Positions 45,864 through 54,038 of a stretch of DNA of 64,000 nucleotides are shown here, one piece after another. The stretch is from Undibacterium pigrum. Lineage in GTDB: Bacteria; Pseudomonadota; Gammaproteobacteria; Burkholderiales; Burkholderiaceae_D. How positions within the stretch are numbered: the first letter of the stretch is position 1; every line of letters begins with the position of its first letter. The position numbers and the translations under genes were made by a program. The stretch spans positions 124,001-188,000 of the forward strand of contig NZ_QJKB01000001.1 of assembly GCF_003201815.1 (NCBI RefSeq), written 5' to 3'. The notes under the pieces were generated by a model. The model ran no database searches. It was not told the origin of the DNA and was given only the letters and a program-made list of their open reading frames with translations.

Positions 45864-45940
45864 GGAGTGGTAGTTCAGTTGGTTAGAATACCGGCCTGTC
45901 ACGCCGGGGGTCGCGGGTTCGAGCCCCGTCCGCTCCGCCA
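45864..45940 (+). tRNA. tRNA-Asp (anticodon GUC)
   Basis: Complete 77-base cloverleaf with encoded CCA. Acceptor GGAGTGG pairs with CCGCTCC (one G-T), the anticodon stem CCGGC/GCCGG encloses CTGTCAC with GTC, and the T-arm is GGTTCGAGCCC. Confidence 0.96.
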
Positions 45941-45948
45941 GAAAATCG

Positions 45949-45977
45949 AAAAGGCGAACGAAAGTTCGCCTTTTTTT
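45949..45977 (+). terminator. Intrinsic terminator after tRNA-Asp
   Basis: AAAAGGCGAAC / GTTCGCCTTTT stem with a GAAA tetraloop and seven T, just after the tRNA. Confidence 0.92.
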
Positions 45978-46026
45978 GTATTCGTCAAATTGTTATTGTG
46001 ATACTTAGCCACTTGATTGGTTGAAC

Positions 46027-47949
46027 ATGTTTGAATTTATTCGTAGCCATCAGCGCTTAATGCAAATTTTGTTAGCTGTTCTCATCTTGCCATCTCTTGT
46101 TTTATTTGGTAACACAGATGCTTTGCGTTCTATTGGTAAAGAGGAGGGCATTGCAAAAGTCGCAGGTGTTCCTATTACCCAGGCTGAGTTTGATCTGGCA
46201 TTACGAGATCAGTTAGACCGTATGCGTCAAATGTATGGTCCGCAATTTGATGCAAAGATGCTCAATACTGTAGAAGCAAGGCAGAGCATCCTGGATGAGT
46301 TGATAGACCGGAAAGCTATAGCCGCTGAGATCGCAGTGAGAAAGCTGGCAATTGCAGACACAACTTTGCAGGATAAAATTGCCAAGTCACCTGGCATGCT
46401 GAAGGCTGACGGTCATTTTGATAATGAACAGTATACGCGCTTGCTGGCACAGCAGGGCATGACGCCTGTAATGTTCGAGCAACGTTTGCGTCAGGATATG
46501 GTGCTCCAGCAATTGCTGTCACCTGTTCAGGCTGGTGCTTTTGTACCAAAAACCGTAGCAGATCGCTTTTCAGCAATCAATGAGCAAGAGCGCGAAGTGC
46601 AGATGCTGATGTACAAACCAGGCGATTTCGCGGCCAAGGTCAAAGTCACTGACGAAATGCTCAAGGCTTATTATGAAAAAAACTCAGCGCAGTTTGCGAT
46701 TCCTGAGCAAATTAATGCCGAGTATGTCGTCCTCAATAGTGAAGCACTGGCTGAGCAAATTACAGTCACTGATGCTGAAGTCCAGGCTTACTATAAATCG
46801 AATGAAAAAAGCTACACGACTGAAGAGCAACGTCGTGCCAGCCATATTCTGATTGCTGTTAGCAAGGATAGCAGTGCTGCTGACAAGGCCAAGGCAAAGA
46901 CCAAGGCAGCCGATATTCTGGCCCAGTTAAAGAAAAAACCGGAAGACTTCGCTAAACTGGCGAAAGAAAATTCAGATGACCCAGGCACCAAAGAGAAGGG
47001 GGGCGATCTGGACTTCTTTGGCCGTCCTAGTGGCATGGTTCCAGAGTTTGAAGAAAGTGCATTCAAACTTAAGCAAGGTGAAATCAGTGACCTGGTTCAG
47101 ACCGAATTTGGTTTTCACATTATTACCATCACAGCAATCAAACCGGCGACTGTAAAAGCACTGGATGAAGTAAAGGCGCAAATCTCTGCTGAAATCAAAA
47201 AACAAAAAGCTGTCAAAGCCTATGCAGAAGCGGCAGAGACTTTTGGGAATATGCTGTACGAGCAGGCCGACAGTCTGAAGCCTGTTGCTGAAAAACTGAA
47301 ATTGAAGATTCAAACAGCCAATGGTTTGACTCGTATCAGCAAACCTGGTGTTCCTGCGACAGTTGAAGTCAATAATTCCAAGTTCTTGACAGCGTTGTTT
47401 TCCGACGATGTAGTGAAGAAAAAACACAATACTGAAGCTATTGAGATTGCACCGAATACAAAAATTGCTGGTCGTATCCTTGAGTACAAAGCTGCTTCCA
47501 AACGTCCATTTGAAGAAGTAAAAGCATCAATACAGGCGCAAGTAACAGCAACTGAAGCAGCGGCCTTGGCTGAAAAAGAAGGTATCGCCAAACTGGCAGC
47601 ATTGAAAGCGGCTGATTCGACAGCTGGTTTTACTGAGGCAAAAATGGTGTCGCGCTTGAAAAATCAGGATATTCCAAGCGCGGCCTTGCTTGATCTGATG
47701 CGTGCTGATACGCAAAAACTGCCTGCCTTCGTTGGTACGGCTTTGGGTAATGCAGGTTATGTTATTTTCCGTATAGGCAAGGTAACTGCAGGTACGCCTG
47801 ATGTTGCACGTCGTGCTTCTGAAGCACAGCAACTGGCCAATATGCAATCTTCGCAAAACATGTATGCTTATCTTGAGTTGTTGAAGCAAAGAGCAAAAGT
47901 GACTGTCAATAAAACTGCTGTCACTGCGCCAGTTACTGCAGCACCGTAA
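46027..47949 (+). CDS. ppiD: PpiD-like periplasmic folding chaperone (SurA_N / PPIC-type PPIase)
   Basis: A 640-residue inner-membrane-anchored chaperone acting on outer-membrane and secreted proteins near the Sec translocon exit. The single N-terminal TM helix (about 12-30) is followed by a SurA-N-like helical chaperone domain (GKEEGIAKVAGVPITQAEFD ... ILDELIDRKAIAAE). A parvulin PPIC domain spans about 262-365 (RRASHILIAVSK ... GGDLDFFGRPSGMVPEFEESAFKLKQGEISDLVQTEFGFHIITI), and a long helical C-region completes the chain. The ATG at 46027 gives the usual MFEFIRSHQRLMQ start, while a TTG two codons earlier is a poor alternative. It follows hupB and the tRNAs as in related genomes. Confidence 0.95.
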   Translation: MFEFIRSHQRLMQILLAVLILPSLVLFGNTDALRSIGKEEGIAKVAGVPITQAEFDLALRDQLDRMRQMYGPQFDAKMLNTVEARQSILDELIDRKAIAAEIAVRKLAIADTTLQDKIAKSPGMLKADGHFDNEQYTRLLAQQGMTPVMFEQRLRQDMVLQQLLSPVQAGAFVPKTVADRFSAINEQEREVQMLMYKPGDFAAKVKVTDEMLKAYYEKNSAQFAIPEQINAEYVVLNSEALAEQITVTDAEVQAYYKSNEKSYTTEEQRRASHILIAVSKDSSAADKAKAKTKAADILAQLKKKPEDFAKLAKENSDDPGTKEKGGDLDFFGRPSGMVPEFEESAFKLKQGEISDLVQTEFGFHIITITAIKPATVKALDEVKAQISAEIKKQKAVKAYAEAAETFGNMLYEQADSLKPVAEKLKLKIQTANGLTRISKPGVPATVEVNNSKFLTALFSDDVVKKKHNTEAIEIAPNTKIAGRILEYKAASKRPFEEVKASIQAQVTATEAAALAEKEGIAKLAALKAADSTAGFTEAKMVSRLKNQDIPSAALLDLMRADTQKLPAFVGTALGNAGYVIFRIGKVTAGTPDVARRASEAQQLANMQSSQNMYAYLELLKQRAKVTVNKTAVTAPVTAAP

Positions 47950-48002
47950 TTTAGCTGCCCCTTATTTGGCTCGCCCTTATTCAGCGAGTTCTGGTTGTAG
48001 AG

Positions 48003-48032
48003 AAAAGGCACCCTTTGGGTGTCTTTTTTTTT
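48003..48032 (+). terminator. Intrinsic terminator after ppiD
   Basis: GGCACCC / GGGTGTC (one G-T pair) within A- and T-runs, TTT loop, nine T, about 55 bases after the ppiD stop. Confidence 0.88.
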
Positions 48033-48110
48033 GTGTTTTTTGAAATTTGATACTGTGCTTGCTTGCAAGTGTAGTCTTTCACTGGTTATTGACTTTGAAT
48101 CTGGCCGCAT

Positions 48111-48124
48111 TTGATGTGCATCAA
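48111..48124. promoter_or_regulatory. FNR/ANR box upstream of ccoN
   Basis: TTGATGTGCATCAA is a perfect TTGAT-N4-ATCAA site. A TATTCT (48147-48152) lies about 32 bases from the site centre, the spacing expected of a class II FNR-activated promoter. The ccoN start codon is 59 bases downstream of the box. This indicates low-oxygen induction of the oxidase operon. Confidence 0.85.
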
Positions 48125-48182
48125 TGTAGCTGGGCAAGGCGATTGTTATTCTGGCGGTGTATTTTTACAACAGAGTGAGATC

Positions 48183-49622
48183 ATGACAATAACTAAAGAA
48201 AACACATACAACTATCGGGTTGTAAGGCAATTTTCTGTCATGGCAGTGGTATGGGGAATAGTCGGCATGCTCGTGGGCGTGGTGATTGCAACCCAGCTTG
48301 CCTGGCCGGAATTTCTTGGGGGGATACCGTGGCTAAGCTATGGCCGCTTGCGCCCTCTGCATACAAATGCCGTGATCTTTGCTTTCGGTGGTTGCGCCTT
48401 GTTTGCTACTTCCTACTATGTCGTACAGCGCACATCTAACGTACGTCTGTTTGCAGAAGGTCTTGCCGAGTTTACTTTCTGGGGCTGGCAACTGGTGATT
48501 GTTGCTGCGGCCATCAGCCTGCCCATGGGTTTTACCCAGGGTAAGGAATATGCAGAACTCGAATGGCCGATTGATTTGCTGATCGCTGTGGTCTGGGTAT
48601 CGTATGCCATCGTGTTTTTTGGCACACTGGTCAAGCGCAAGGTCGAGCATATTTATGTCGCTAACTGGTTTTACGGTGCCTTCATTATTGCCGTAGCGGT
48701 TTTGCATATCGTCAATAGCGCAGCTATCCCTGTGTCTTTCATGAAATCCTATTCTGCCTATTCTGGTGTGCAGGATGCGATGGTGCAATGGTGGTATGGC
48801 CACAATGCGGTGGGCTTTTTCCTGACTGCCGGTTTCCTGGGCATGATGTATTACTTCATCCCCAAACAAATTGAGCGTCCGGTTTATTCTTATCGTCTGT
48901 CCATCGTCCACTTCTGGGCTTTGATTTTCACTTACATGTGGGCGGGTCCGCATCATCTGCATTACACCGCCTTGCCTGATTGGGCGCAATCCATAGGCAT
49001 GCTGTTCTCACTGATCTTGCTGGCGCCTTCCTGGGGCGGTATGGTCAACGGCATCATGACCTTGTCTGGTGCCTGGAGCAAGCTGCGTTCTGATCCTATC
49101 CTGCGTTTCCTTATCGTGTCCCTGTCTTTCTACGGTATGTCTACCTTTGAAGGCCCGATGATGGCAATCAAGACTGTGAATGCCTTGTCGCACTACACAG
49201 ACTGGACCGTGGGTCACGTGCATTCTGGTGCCCTGGGCTGGGTTGGTTTTATCACGATTGGTAGTTTGTATTACCTGATCCCACGTCTGTTTGGTCAGAC
49301 CCAGATGTATAGCAAACGTCTCATCGAAGTGCATTTCTGGGTAGCGACCATAGGTGTTGTCCTTTACATTGCTTCCATGTGGATCGCCGGTGTCATGCAG
49401 GGTCTGATGTGGCGTGCAGTCAATGACGACGGCACCCTGACTTACTCTTTCGTGGAAAGTGTCAAAGCGACTTATCCCTACTATGTGATACGCATGATGG
49501 GTGGCTTGCTGTACCTGGGTGGCATGCTGGTCATGGCTTATAACGTTGCTAAAACCTTGATGGCAGCCAAGCCTGTCAATAATGCGATCCCGGCCTTGCC
49601 TGCTGCTGCAGCGCATGCATAG
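48183..49622 (+). CDS. ccoN: CcoN, cbb3-type cytochrome c oxidase subunit I
   Basis: Catalytic haem-copper subunit of the high-affinity cbb3 terminal oxidase, which reduces O2 at low oxygen and pumps protons. The 479-residue protein has about twelve TM helices and conserved His ligands in [59 protein letters not shown] (the copper site) and [17 protein letters not shown]. The frame is open further upstream but the ATG at 48183 gives the normal [18 protein letters not shown] start behind GAGTGAGA. An FNR box lies just upstream. First gene of ccoNOQP. Confidence 0.98.
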   Translation: MTITKENTYNYRVVRQFSVMAVVWGIVGMLVGVVIATQLAWPEFLGGIPWLSYGRLRPLHTNAVIFAFGGCALFATSYYVVQRTSNVRLFAEGLAEFTFWGWQLVIVAAAISLPMGFTQGKEYAELEWPIDLLIAVVWVSYAIVFFGTLVKRKVEHIYVANWFYGAFIIAVAVLHIVNSAAIPVSFMKSYSAYSGVQDAMVQWWYGHNAVGFFLTAGFLGMMYYFIPKQIERPVYSYRLSIVHFWALIFTYMWAGPHHLHYTALPDWAQSIGMLFSLILLAPSWGGMVNGIMTLSGAWSKLRSDPILRFLIVSLSFYGMSTFEGPMMAIKTVNALSHYTDWTVGHVHSGALGWVGFITIGSLYYLIPRLFGQTQMYSKRLIEVHFWVATIGVVLYIASMWIAGVMQGLMWRAVNDDGTLTYSFVESVKATYPYYVIRMMGGLLYLGGMLVMAYNVAKTLMAAKPVNNAIPALPAAAAHA

Positions 49623-49648
49623 ATCATAGAAATCAAAGGAGAAATTTG

Positions 49649-50266
49649 ATGCGTAATTTTACTCATGATCTGATCGAGCGGAATGTCGGCTTGTTGCTGG
49701 TGCTGGTGATTTTGACGATCAGCGTTGGTGGTCTGGTCGAGATCGTTCCCTTGTTTTTTCAAAAGTCGACGACCCAGCCTGTACAGGGTATGCAACCGTA
49801 CTCGGCCCTGCAACTTGCTGGCCGCGATATTTATCTGAGAGAGGGCTGCTATGGTTGCCACTCACAGATGATACGTCCCTTCCGTGCAGAAACTGAACGC
49901 TATGGTCACTATTCAGTGGCAGGTGAATCTGTCTACGACCATCCTTTCCAGTGGGGCAGCAAGCGCACAGGTCCTGACCTGGCGCGGGTAGGTGGTCGCT
50001 ATAGCGATACCTGGCACAAAGACCATTTGAATGATCCGCGTTCCGTGGTGGTTGAGTCAAACATGCCTGCCTATCCATGGTTGGCCAAGACCCAGCTGGA
50101 TGCAAACGCAATCGCTCCAAAATTGCAGGCCATGAAAACCCTGGGCGTGCCATATACCGACGAGCAGATCAAGGCAAGCGCAGCTGAAGTCGCCAATAAG
50201 ACCGAGCTGGATGCACTGATCGCTTACCTGCAGGTGTTGGGTACAGCAATCAAGAACAAGAATTGA
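49649..50266 (+). CDS. ccoO: CcoO, cbb3 oxidase mono-haem cytochrome c subunit II
   Basis: A 205-residue membrane-anchored mono-haem cytochrome c that passes electrons to CcoN. It has one N-terminal TM helix ([25 protein letters not shown]), then [28 protein letters not shown] with the haem motif CYGCH. The axial Met would be in [10 protein letters not shown]. The start is set at the ATG at 49649 behind AAAGGAG; a TTG one codon earlier is not needed. Confidence 0.97.
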   Translation: MRNFTHDLIERNVGLLLVLVILTISVGGLVEIVPLFFQKSTTQPVQGMQPYSALQLAGRDIYLREGCYGCHSQMIRPFRAETERYGHYSVAGESVYDHPFQWGSKRTGPDLARVGGRYSDTWHKDHLNDPRSVVVESNMPAYPWLAKTQLDANAIAPKLQAMKTLGVPYTDEQIKASAAEVANKTELDALIAYLQVLGTAIKNKN

Positions 50267-50315
50267 TACAGGAATAGCGGGGCCATCGCGGCCCTGCCTC
50301 TCGGGGAGAAATAAA

Positions 50316-50462
50316 ATGAATTTCACGATAATCAGCAGCGTAGTGACGGTCATCAGCCTCATCGTATTCCTTGGCATTCTTTACTGGGCATTCAGTGCCT
50401 CCAACAAGGAAAAATTCGAAAAAATGGCACGCTTGCCAATTGATAATGAGAATGGAAAATAG
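50316..50462 (+). CDS. ccoQ: CcoQ, small cbb3 oxidase subunit
   Basis: A 48-residue single-TM protein (MNFTIISSVVTVISLIVFLG..., hydrophobic to about residue 26) with a charged C-terminal tail. By position between ccoO and ccoP, size and topology it is the CcoQ/FixQ assembly-stabilising subunit. GGGGAGAAATAAA provides the ribosome site. It ends two bases before the ccoP ATG. Confidence 0.93.
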   Translation: MNFTIISSVVTVISLIVFLGILYWAFSASNKEKFEKMARLPIDNENGK

Positions 50463-50464
50463 CC

Positions 50465-51466
50465 ATGGCAGACTTTTTTAATGAATGGTGGAGTACTGGC
50501 ATCGCCATCGCTACGGCCTTGTCTATGCTGGCCTGTGTTTTATTGTTGTGGTCACAATCCAAGGTCAAGGTAAAAGTAGGCAGTGATGGCAAACCCTTGC
50601 CAGCAGAGACTACTGGTCATGTCTGGGATAATGATCTGATGGAGCAAAACAATCCCCTGCCTAAATGGTGGATGTGGTTGTTTTATCTGACCGTGGTGTA
50701 TAGCGTCGGTTATCTCGTCGTCTATCCTGGCTTTGGTAAATGGCAGGGTACATTTGGCTGGAGCCAAAAAGGCGAGTATGAAAAAGAGATGAAGGACGGA
50801 GAAGCACAATACGGCCCCATCTTCAATAAATACCTGGCCATGGATATCAAGGCAGTGGCCAAAGACCCACAGGCACGTGACATTGGTCAGCGTCTGTTTC
50901 TTAATACCTGCGCGCAATGCCATGGCTCTGATGCGCAGGGTGGCAAGGGCTATCCTAATCTGGCCGACAATGACTGGCTGTATGGCGGTGATCCACAAAC
51001 CATATTGACGACCATACGCGAAGGTCGCCATGGCCAGATGCCACCCATGGGCGCAGCCCTGGGCACGGACGATGATGTCAGGAATGTCGCCAACTATGTG
51101 CTGAGCTTGTCCAGCTCTGCCCATGATCCTATCAAGGCGGCTTTGGGTAAATCCAAATTTGCTGCCTGCGCCGCCTGTCATGGTGGTGATGGTAAAGGGA
51201 ACCAGGCTCTGGGCGCGCCCAATCTGACAGACAAGGTATGGCTGTATGGCGGTGGTATCGACAATGTCATGGAAACCATCAACAAGGGTCGCAATAACCA
51301 GATGCCAGCCCACAAGAATATTTTGACTGAGGGCAAAGTGCACTTGCTGGCAGCCTATGTCTGGGGTTTGTCTAATAACTCCGCCTCTGCGCAAATAAGT
51401 GATGCAGATGCGGGTGCAGTTAAACAGATCGCTGCAACTGCTTCAGAAGCTGCTGCAAGCAAGTAA
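50465..51466 (+). CDS. ccoP: CcoP, cbb3 oxidase di-haem cytochrome c subunit III
   Basis: A 333-residue di-haem cytochrome c that delivers electrons from cytochrome c. It has two TM helices (about 8-28 and 63-85, the second in MWLFYLTVVYSVGYLVVYPGFG). Two cytochrome c domains follow with haem motifs CAQCH in LFLNTCAQCHGSDAQGGKGYPNL and CAACH in FAACAACHGGDGKGN. Axial Met candidates are in GQMPPMG and NQMPAH. The C-terminus is Ala/Ser rich. It is the last of the ccoNOQP set, followed by a palindromic insert before ccoG. Confidence 0.97.
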   Translation: MADFFNEWWSTGIAIATALSMLACVLLLWSQSKVKVKVGSDGKPLPAETTGHVWDNDLMEQNNPLPKWWMWLFYLTVVYSVGYLVVYPGFGKWQGTFGWSQKGEYEKEMKDGEAQYGPIFNKYLAMDIKAVAKDPQARDIGQRLFLNTCAQCHGSDAQGGKGYPNLADNDWLYGGDPQTILTTIREGRHGQMPPMGAALGTDDDVRNVANYVLSLSSSAHDPIKAALGKSKFAACAACHGGDGKGNQALGAPNLTDKVWLYGGGIDNVMETINKGRNNQMPAHKNILTEGKVHLLAAYVWGLSNNSASAQISDADAGAVKQIAATASEAAASK

Positions 51467-51510
51467 TTCATGATACCGATGACAGCGCTAATCAGGCATA
51501 AGGAGGAGCA

Positions 51511-51564
51511 ATGATCATACAGCACGCCCCGCCTGCCCTGGATAGCGCTGTCTTTTTGCCTTAG
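51511..51564 (+). CDS. Possible truncated ORF with strong RBS before a palindromic element
   Basis: An ATG behind a near-perfect Shine-Dalgarno (AAGGAGGAGCA) opens a 17-codon frame (MIIQHAPPALDSAVFLP) that ends in a TAG at the left edge of the palindromic element. The ccoG start 180 bases further on has only a weak ribosome site (AAGAAGAAC). This may be a translational leader, or the former start region of ccoG separated from its gene by insertion of the element. Neither is proven. Confidence 0.35.
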   Translation: MIIQHAPPALDSAVFLP

Positions 51565-51717
51565 AACCTGCTTACGATCTTACTGCGCGAGCGCAACCGA
51601 AATTAATGCGGGGCCTCATGCGCTGCTCAAAATGCTCATGTACTAGAGTACATTCCGCTTTTTGCGCTGCTCTTCAACCCGCTGACGCACGCTCGCTACA
51701 GATCGTAAACACGTTCT
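51563..51717. repeat. Palindromic REP/MITE-like element between ccoP and ccoG
   Basis: The ends are inverted repeats, AGAACCTGCTTACGATCT on the left (51563-51580) and the reverse complement of AGAACGTGTTTACGATCT on the right (51700-51717), followed inward by GCGAGCG / CGCTCGC. The centre has a perfect ATGTACT-AG-AGTACAT hairpin (51635-51650). The whole could fold into one long cruciform or RNA hairpin. No transposase is encoded, and no second copy was noticed in the window. Confidence 0.75.
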
Positions 51718-51743
51718 TACTAAATAAGAAGAACAGAATCACC

Positions 51744-53156
51744 ATGAAGCACATACCCATCATCCCGGTGCCGATAGACGAAGCTGAATTGGCGCTTTTT
51801 GAAGAACGCAGAAAGATTTATCCGCGTACACAAACAGGCTGGTTTTCTTCCTGGCGCTGGGTATTGGTATTTTTTACCCAGGCATTATTCTACGGAACTG
51901 CCTGGCTGAACTGGAATGACAGGCAAGCGGTCTTGTTTGATCTGGTTGCCCGCAAATTCTATATTTTTGGCCTGGTCCTGTGGCCGCAAGACTTTATCTA
52001 TCTGGCAGTCTTGCTGGTGATTTCTGCCCTGAGCCTGTTCTTGTTTACTGCCATAGCTGGCCGTTTATTTTGCGGCTATGCCTGTCCGCAAACTGTCTAT
52101 ACCGAGATTTTTCTGTGGATAGAAGCGAAGATAGAGGGTGAACGCAATGCCAGAATCAAGCTGGATGCCTCGCCCATGTCGGCGCACAAGTTCTCACTCA
52201 AATTCCTCAAGCACTTTATATGGATAACGCTGGCATTGTGGACAGGTTTCACCTTTGTTGGCTACTTCACACCCATCCGTGAACTGGCAATCTCGGTAGG
52301 TGATTTTACCCTTGGCCCGTGGGAAACATTCTGGTTCCTGTTTTACGGTTTTGCCACGTATGGCAATGCAGGCTGGATGCGTGAGCAGGTTTGCAAATAC
52401 ATGTGTCCTTATGCTCGCTTCCAGAGCGCCATGTTTGACAAGGACACGCTCATCGTCACTTATGACACCGCGCGTGGTGATCCCCGTGGTTCCAGAAACA
52501 AGAAGATCGATTACAAGGCCAAGGGCCTGGGTGATTGTGTCGATTGCGGGATTTGCGTCCAGGTTTGTCCAACAGGGATTGATATCCGCGAAGGCTTGCA
52601 ATATGAATGCATAGCCTGCGGAGCCTGTATTGATGGTTGTGACCAGGTGATGGACAAGATGGGCTATGAGCGTGGCCTGATACGCTATACCACCGAGCAT
52701 GCCCTGACACGCAAGCTGGATGACAAAGCCATGTGGAAACGTGTGTTCCGGGCGCGTACTTTGATCTATGGTGGCTTGCTCGGCCTGATCATCTTGCTGG
52801 CAGCAGTTTCCCTGGCCATGCATACACCTTTGAAGGTCGATGTCATCAAGGACAGGGGTATGCCAAAAATTACTGAAACGGGTGCGATAGAAAATGTCTA
52901 CCGTTTGCAAGTGATGAATACCCAGGAATCAGGGCGCCATTACAGCGTGGAAGTGCAGGGCGCTGCCGGTGCTGTCATTGTTAATCCTGCTGATCTTGAA
53001 GTTGGCTCTGCAAGTACAAAAGCATTTCCGATCAGGGTCAGGGTGCCTGCCAATGTGCTGGCTGGCGGGTCTAACCGCATACGTTTTGTCGTCAAGGATA
53101 TTGACTCACCAGAAGTGACGGTCACTGAAAAAGCCGTGTTTACCGTGCCACGATAG
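51744..53156 (+). CDS. ccoG: CcoG, cbb3 oxidase accessory ferredoxin-like protein (RdxA/FixG)
   Basis: A 470-residue membrane protein reported to reduce copper for cbb3 oxidase assembly. It has about five TM helices; FCGYACPQTVYTEIFLWIEAKIEGERNARIKLD and REQVCKYMCPYARFQSAMFDKDTLIVTYD are the CcoG signatures. Two ferredoxin-type clusters follow in DCVDCGICVQVCPTGIDIREGLQYECIACGACIDGCD. An FN3-like periplasmic C-terminal domain comes after the last TM. The ATG at 51744 gives MKHIPIIPVPIDEAE; the open frame upstream runs through the palindromic element and is not coding. Confidence 0.96.
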   Translation: MKHIPIIPVPIDEAELALFEERRKIYPRTQTGWFSSWRWVLVFFTQALFYGTAWLNWNDRQAVLFDLVARKFYIFGLVLWPQDFIYLAVLLVISALSLFLFTAIAGRLFCGYACPQTVYTEIFLWIEAKIEGERNARIKLDASPMSAHKFSLKFLKHFIWITLALWTGFTFVGYFTPIRELAISVGDFTLGPWETFWFLFYGFATYGNAGWMREQVCKYMCPYARFQSAMFDKDTLIVTYDTARGDPRGSRNKKIDYKAKGLGDCVDCGICVQVCPTGIDIREGLQYECIACGACIDGCDQVMDKMGYERGLIRYTTEHALTRKLDDKAMWKRVFRARTLIYGGLLGLIILLAAVSLAMHTPLKVDVIKDRGMPKITETGAIENVYRLQVMNTQESGRHYSVEVQGAAGAVIVNPADLEVGSASTKAFPIRVRVPANVLAGGSNRIRFVVKDIDSPEVTVTEKAVFTVPR

Positions 53157-53165
53157 GAGAAGAAA

Positions 53166-53711
53166 ATGGAAGCCAGTCTGATGCCCCCAAAATCCAGGCG
53201 CGATACCTGGTACAAAGAACCATGGTTGCTGCTGGTTGCAGGCGGCCCCGCCTTTGTGGTGTGTGCCAGTATCTATACCGGGTATGTTGCCATGCGCGGT
53301 GCTGACAAGGTAGTCGCCGAGGATTATTACAAGCAGGGCCTGATGATCAATAAAGACATACAGCGCGATGCAAAGGCCAGGGAATTGCAATTGAATGCCT
53401 ATCTCAATGCCGACTTTGCCAGGGGTAAGATACTATTGCAACTCAGTGGCAAGGGTAATTTGCCAGACAACATACAACTCAGCCTGGCCAATGCGGCAAC
53501 GGGTGGTAATTCGGTAAGCGAAGTCATACGGCGGTTGCCGCTGAAGCAGATAGGCCCGGGCCAGTATGAAGGCGAGCTGAAACTGCTGCCACATGCCGGG
53601 GAAGACGCAGTCAGGTTGTTCCATATCAAACTGGAGACCACAGACTGGCGTCTGACTGGCGACTGGTTTGATCCAGGACAAAAACCAGTGCAACTGAATG
53701 CAGCAAAATGA
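53166..53711 (+). CDS. ccoH: CcoH/FixH family cbb3 oxidase assembly protein
   Basis: A 181-residue protein with one TM helix at about 20-42 (PWLLLVAGGPAFVVCASIYTGYVA) and a periplasmic FixH domain that starts at VAEDYYKQGLMINKDIQRD, a family signature. CcoH stabilises CcoP/CcoNO during oxidase assembly. It starts nine bases after the ccoG stop behind GGAGAAGAAA. ccoI and ccoS, the usual next genes, do not follow; a small two-TM protein does. Confidence 0.92.
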   Translation: MEASLMPPKSRRDTWYKEPWLLLVAGGPAFVVCASIYTGYVAMRGADKVVAEDYYKQGLMINKDIQRDAKARELQLNAYLNADFARGKILLQLSGKGNLPDNIQLSLANAATGGNSVSEVIRRLPLKQIGPGQYEGELKLLPHAGEDAVRLFHIKLETTDWRLTGDWFDPGQKPVQLNAAK

Positions 53712-53769
53712 GGGCAATCCCTGAATTTTGCTGATCTGAGGCTGGATAACCACTAGAAGGGGACAGGAT

Positions 53770-54027
53770 TTGGAACATAGCACTCTCACAGCACGCAAAC
53801 CACAGTTGCGTTCGATGTTAATGATCGTTTTGTGGCCCGCTTTTTTGATGGCTTGTGCGGCAACAGGCTTGTTCTTCAGCATGGTTGATCCCATGGAATT
53901 GATCGTGCTGGACAAGCGCCTGCAAATGCATGAGACGGGTGTTTATACCGTAGGTTTTTTTGCCTTCTGGTTGCTGGGTATCCTGTCTAGTGGTTTGACG
54001 GCTTTGCTTGTGCAAAAAGCACACTAG
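53770..54027 (+). CDS. Small two-TM hypothetical protein in cco cluster (TTG start)
   Basis: An 85-residue frame that starts with TTG at 53770, seven bases behind AAGGGG. The protein has two clear TM helices (about 18-38, LMIVLWPAFLMACAATGLFFSMV, and 60-80, VYTVGFFAFWLLGILSSGLTALL) with a short polar loop, VDPMELIVLDKRLQMHETG. The first ATG (residue 16) would cut into TM1, so TTG is preferred. It is in line with ccoH and hemN, with 11 bases to hemN, so it may serve oxidase assembly. No family is recognised. Confidence 0.75.
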   Translation: MEHSTLTARKPQLRSMLMIVLWPAFLMACAATGLFFSMVDPMELIVLDKRLQMHETGVYTVGFFAFWLLGILSSGLTALLVQKAH

Positions 54028-54038
54028 AAAATTACATC

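Noticed and set aside
51606-51743. N-terminal extension of ccoG by 46 residues
   Set aside because: It would translate the palindromic element; the family-typical N-terminus starts at 51744.
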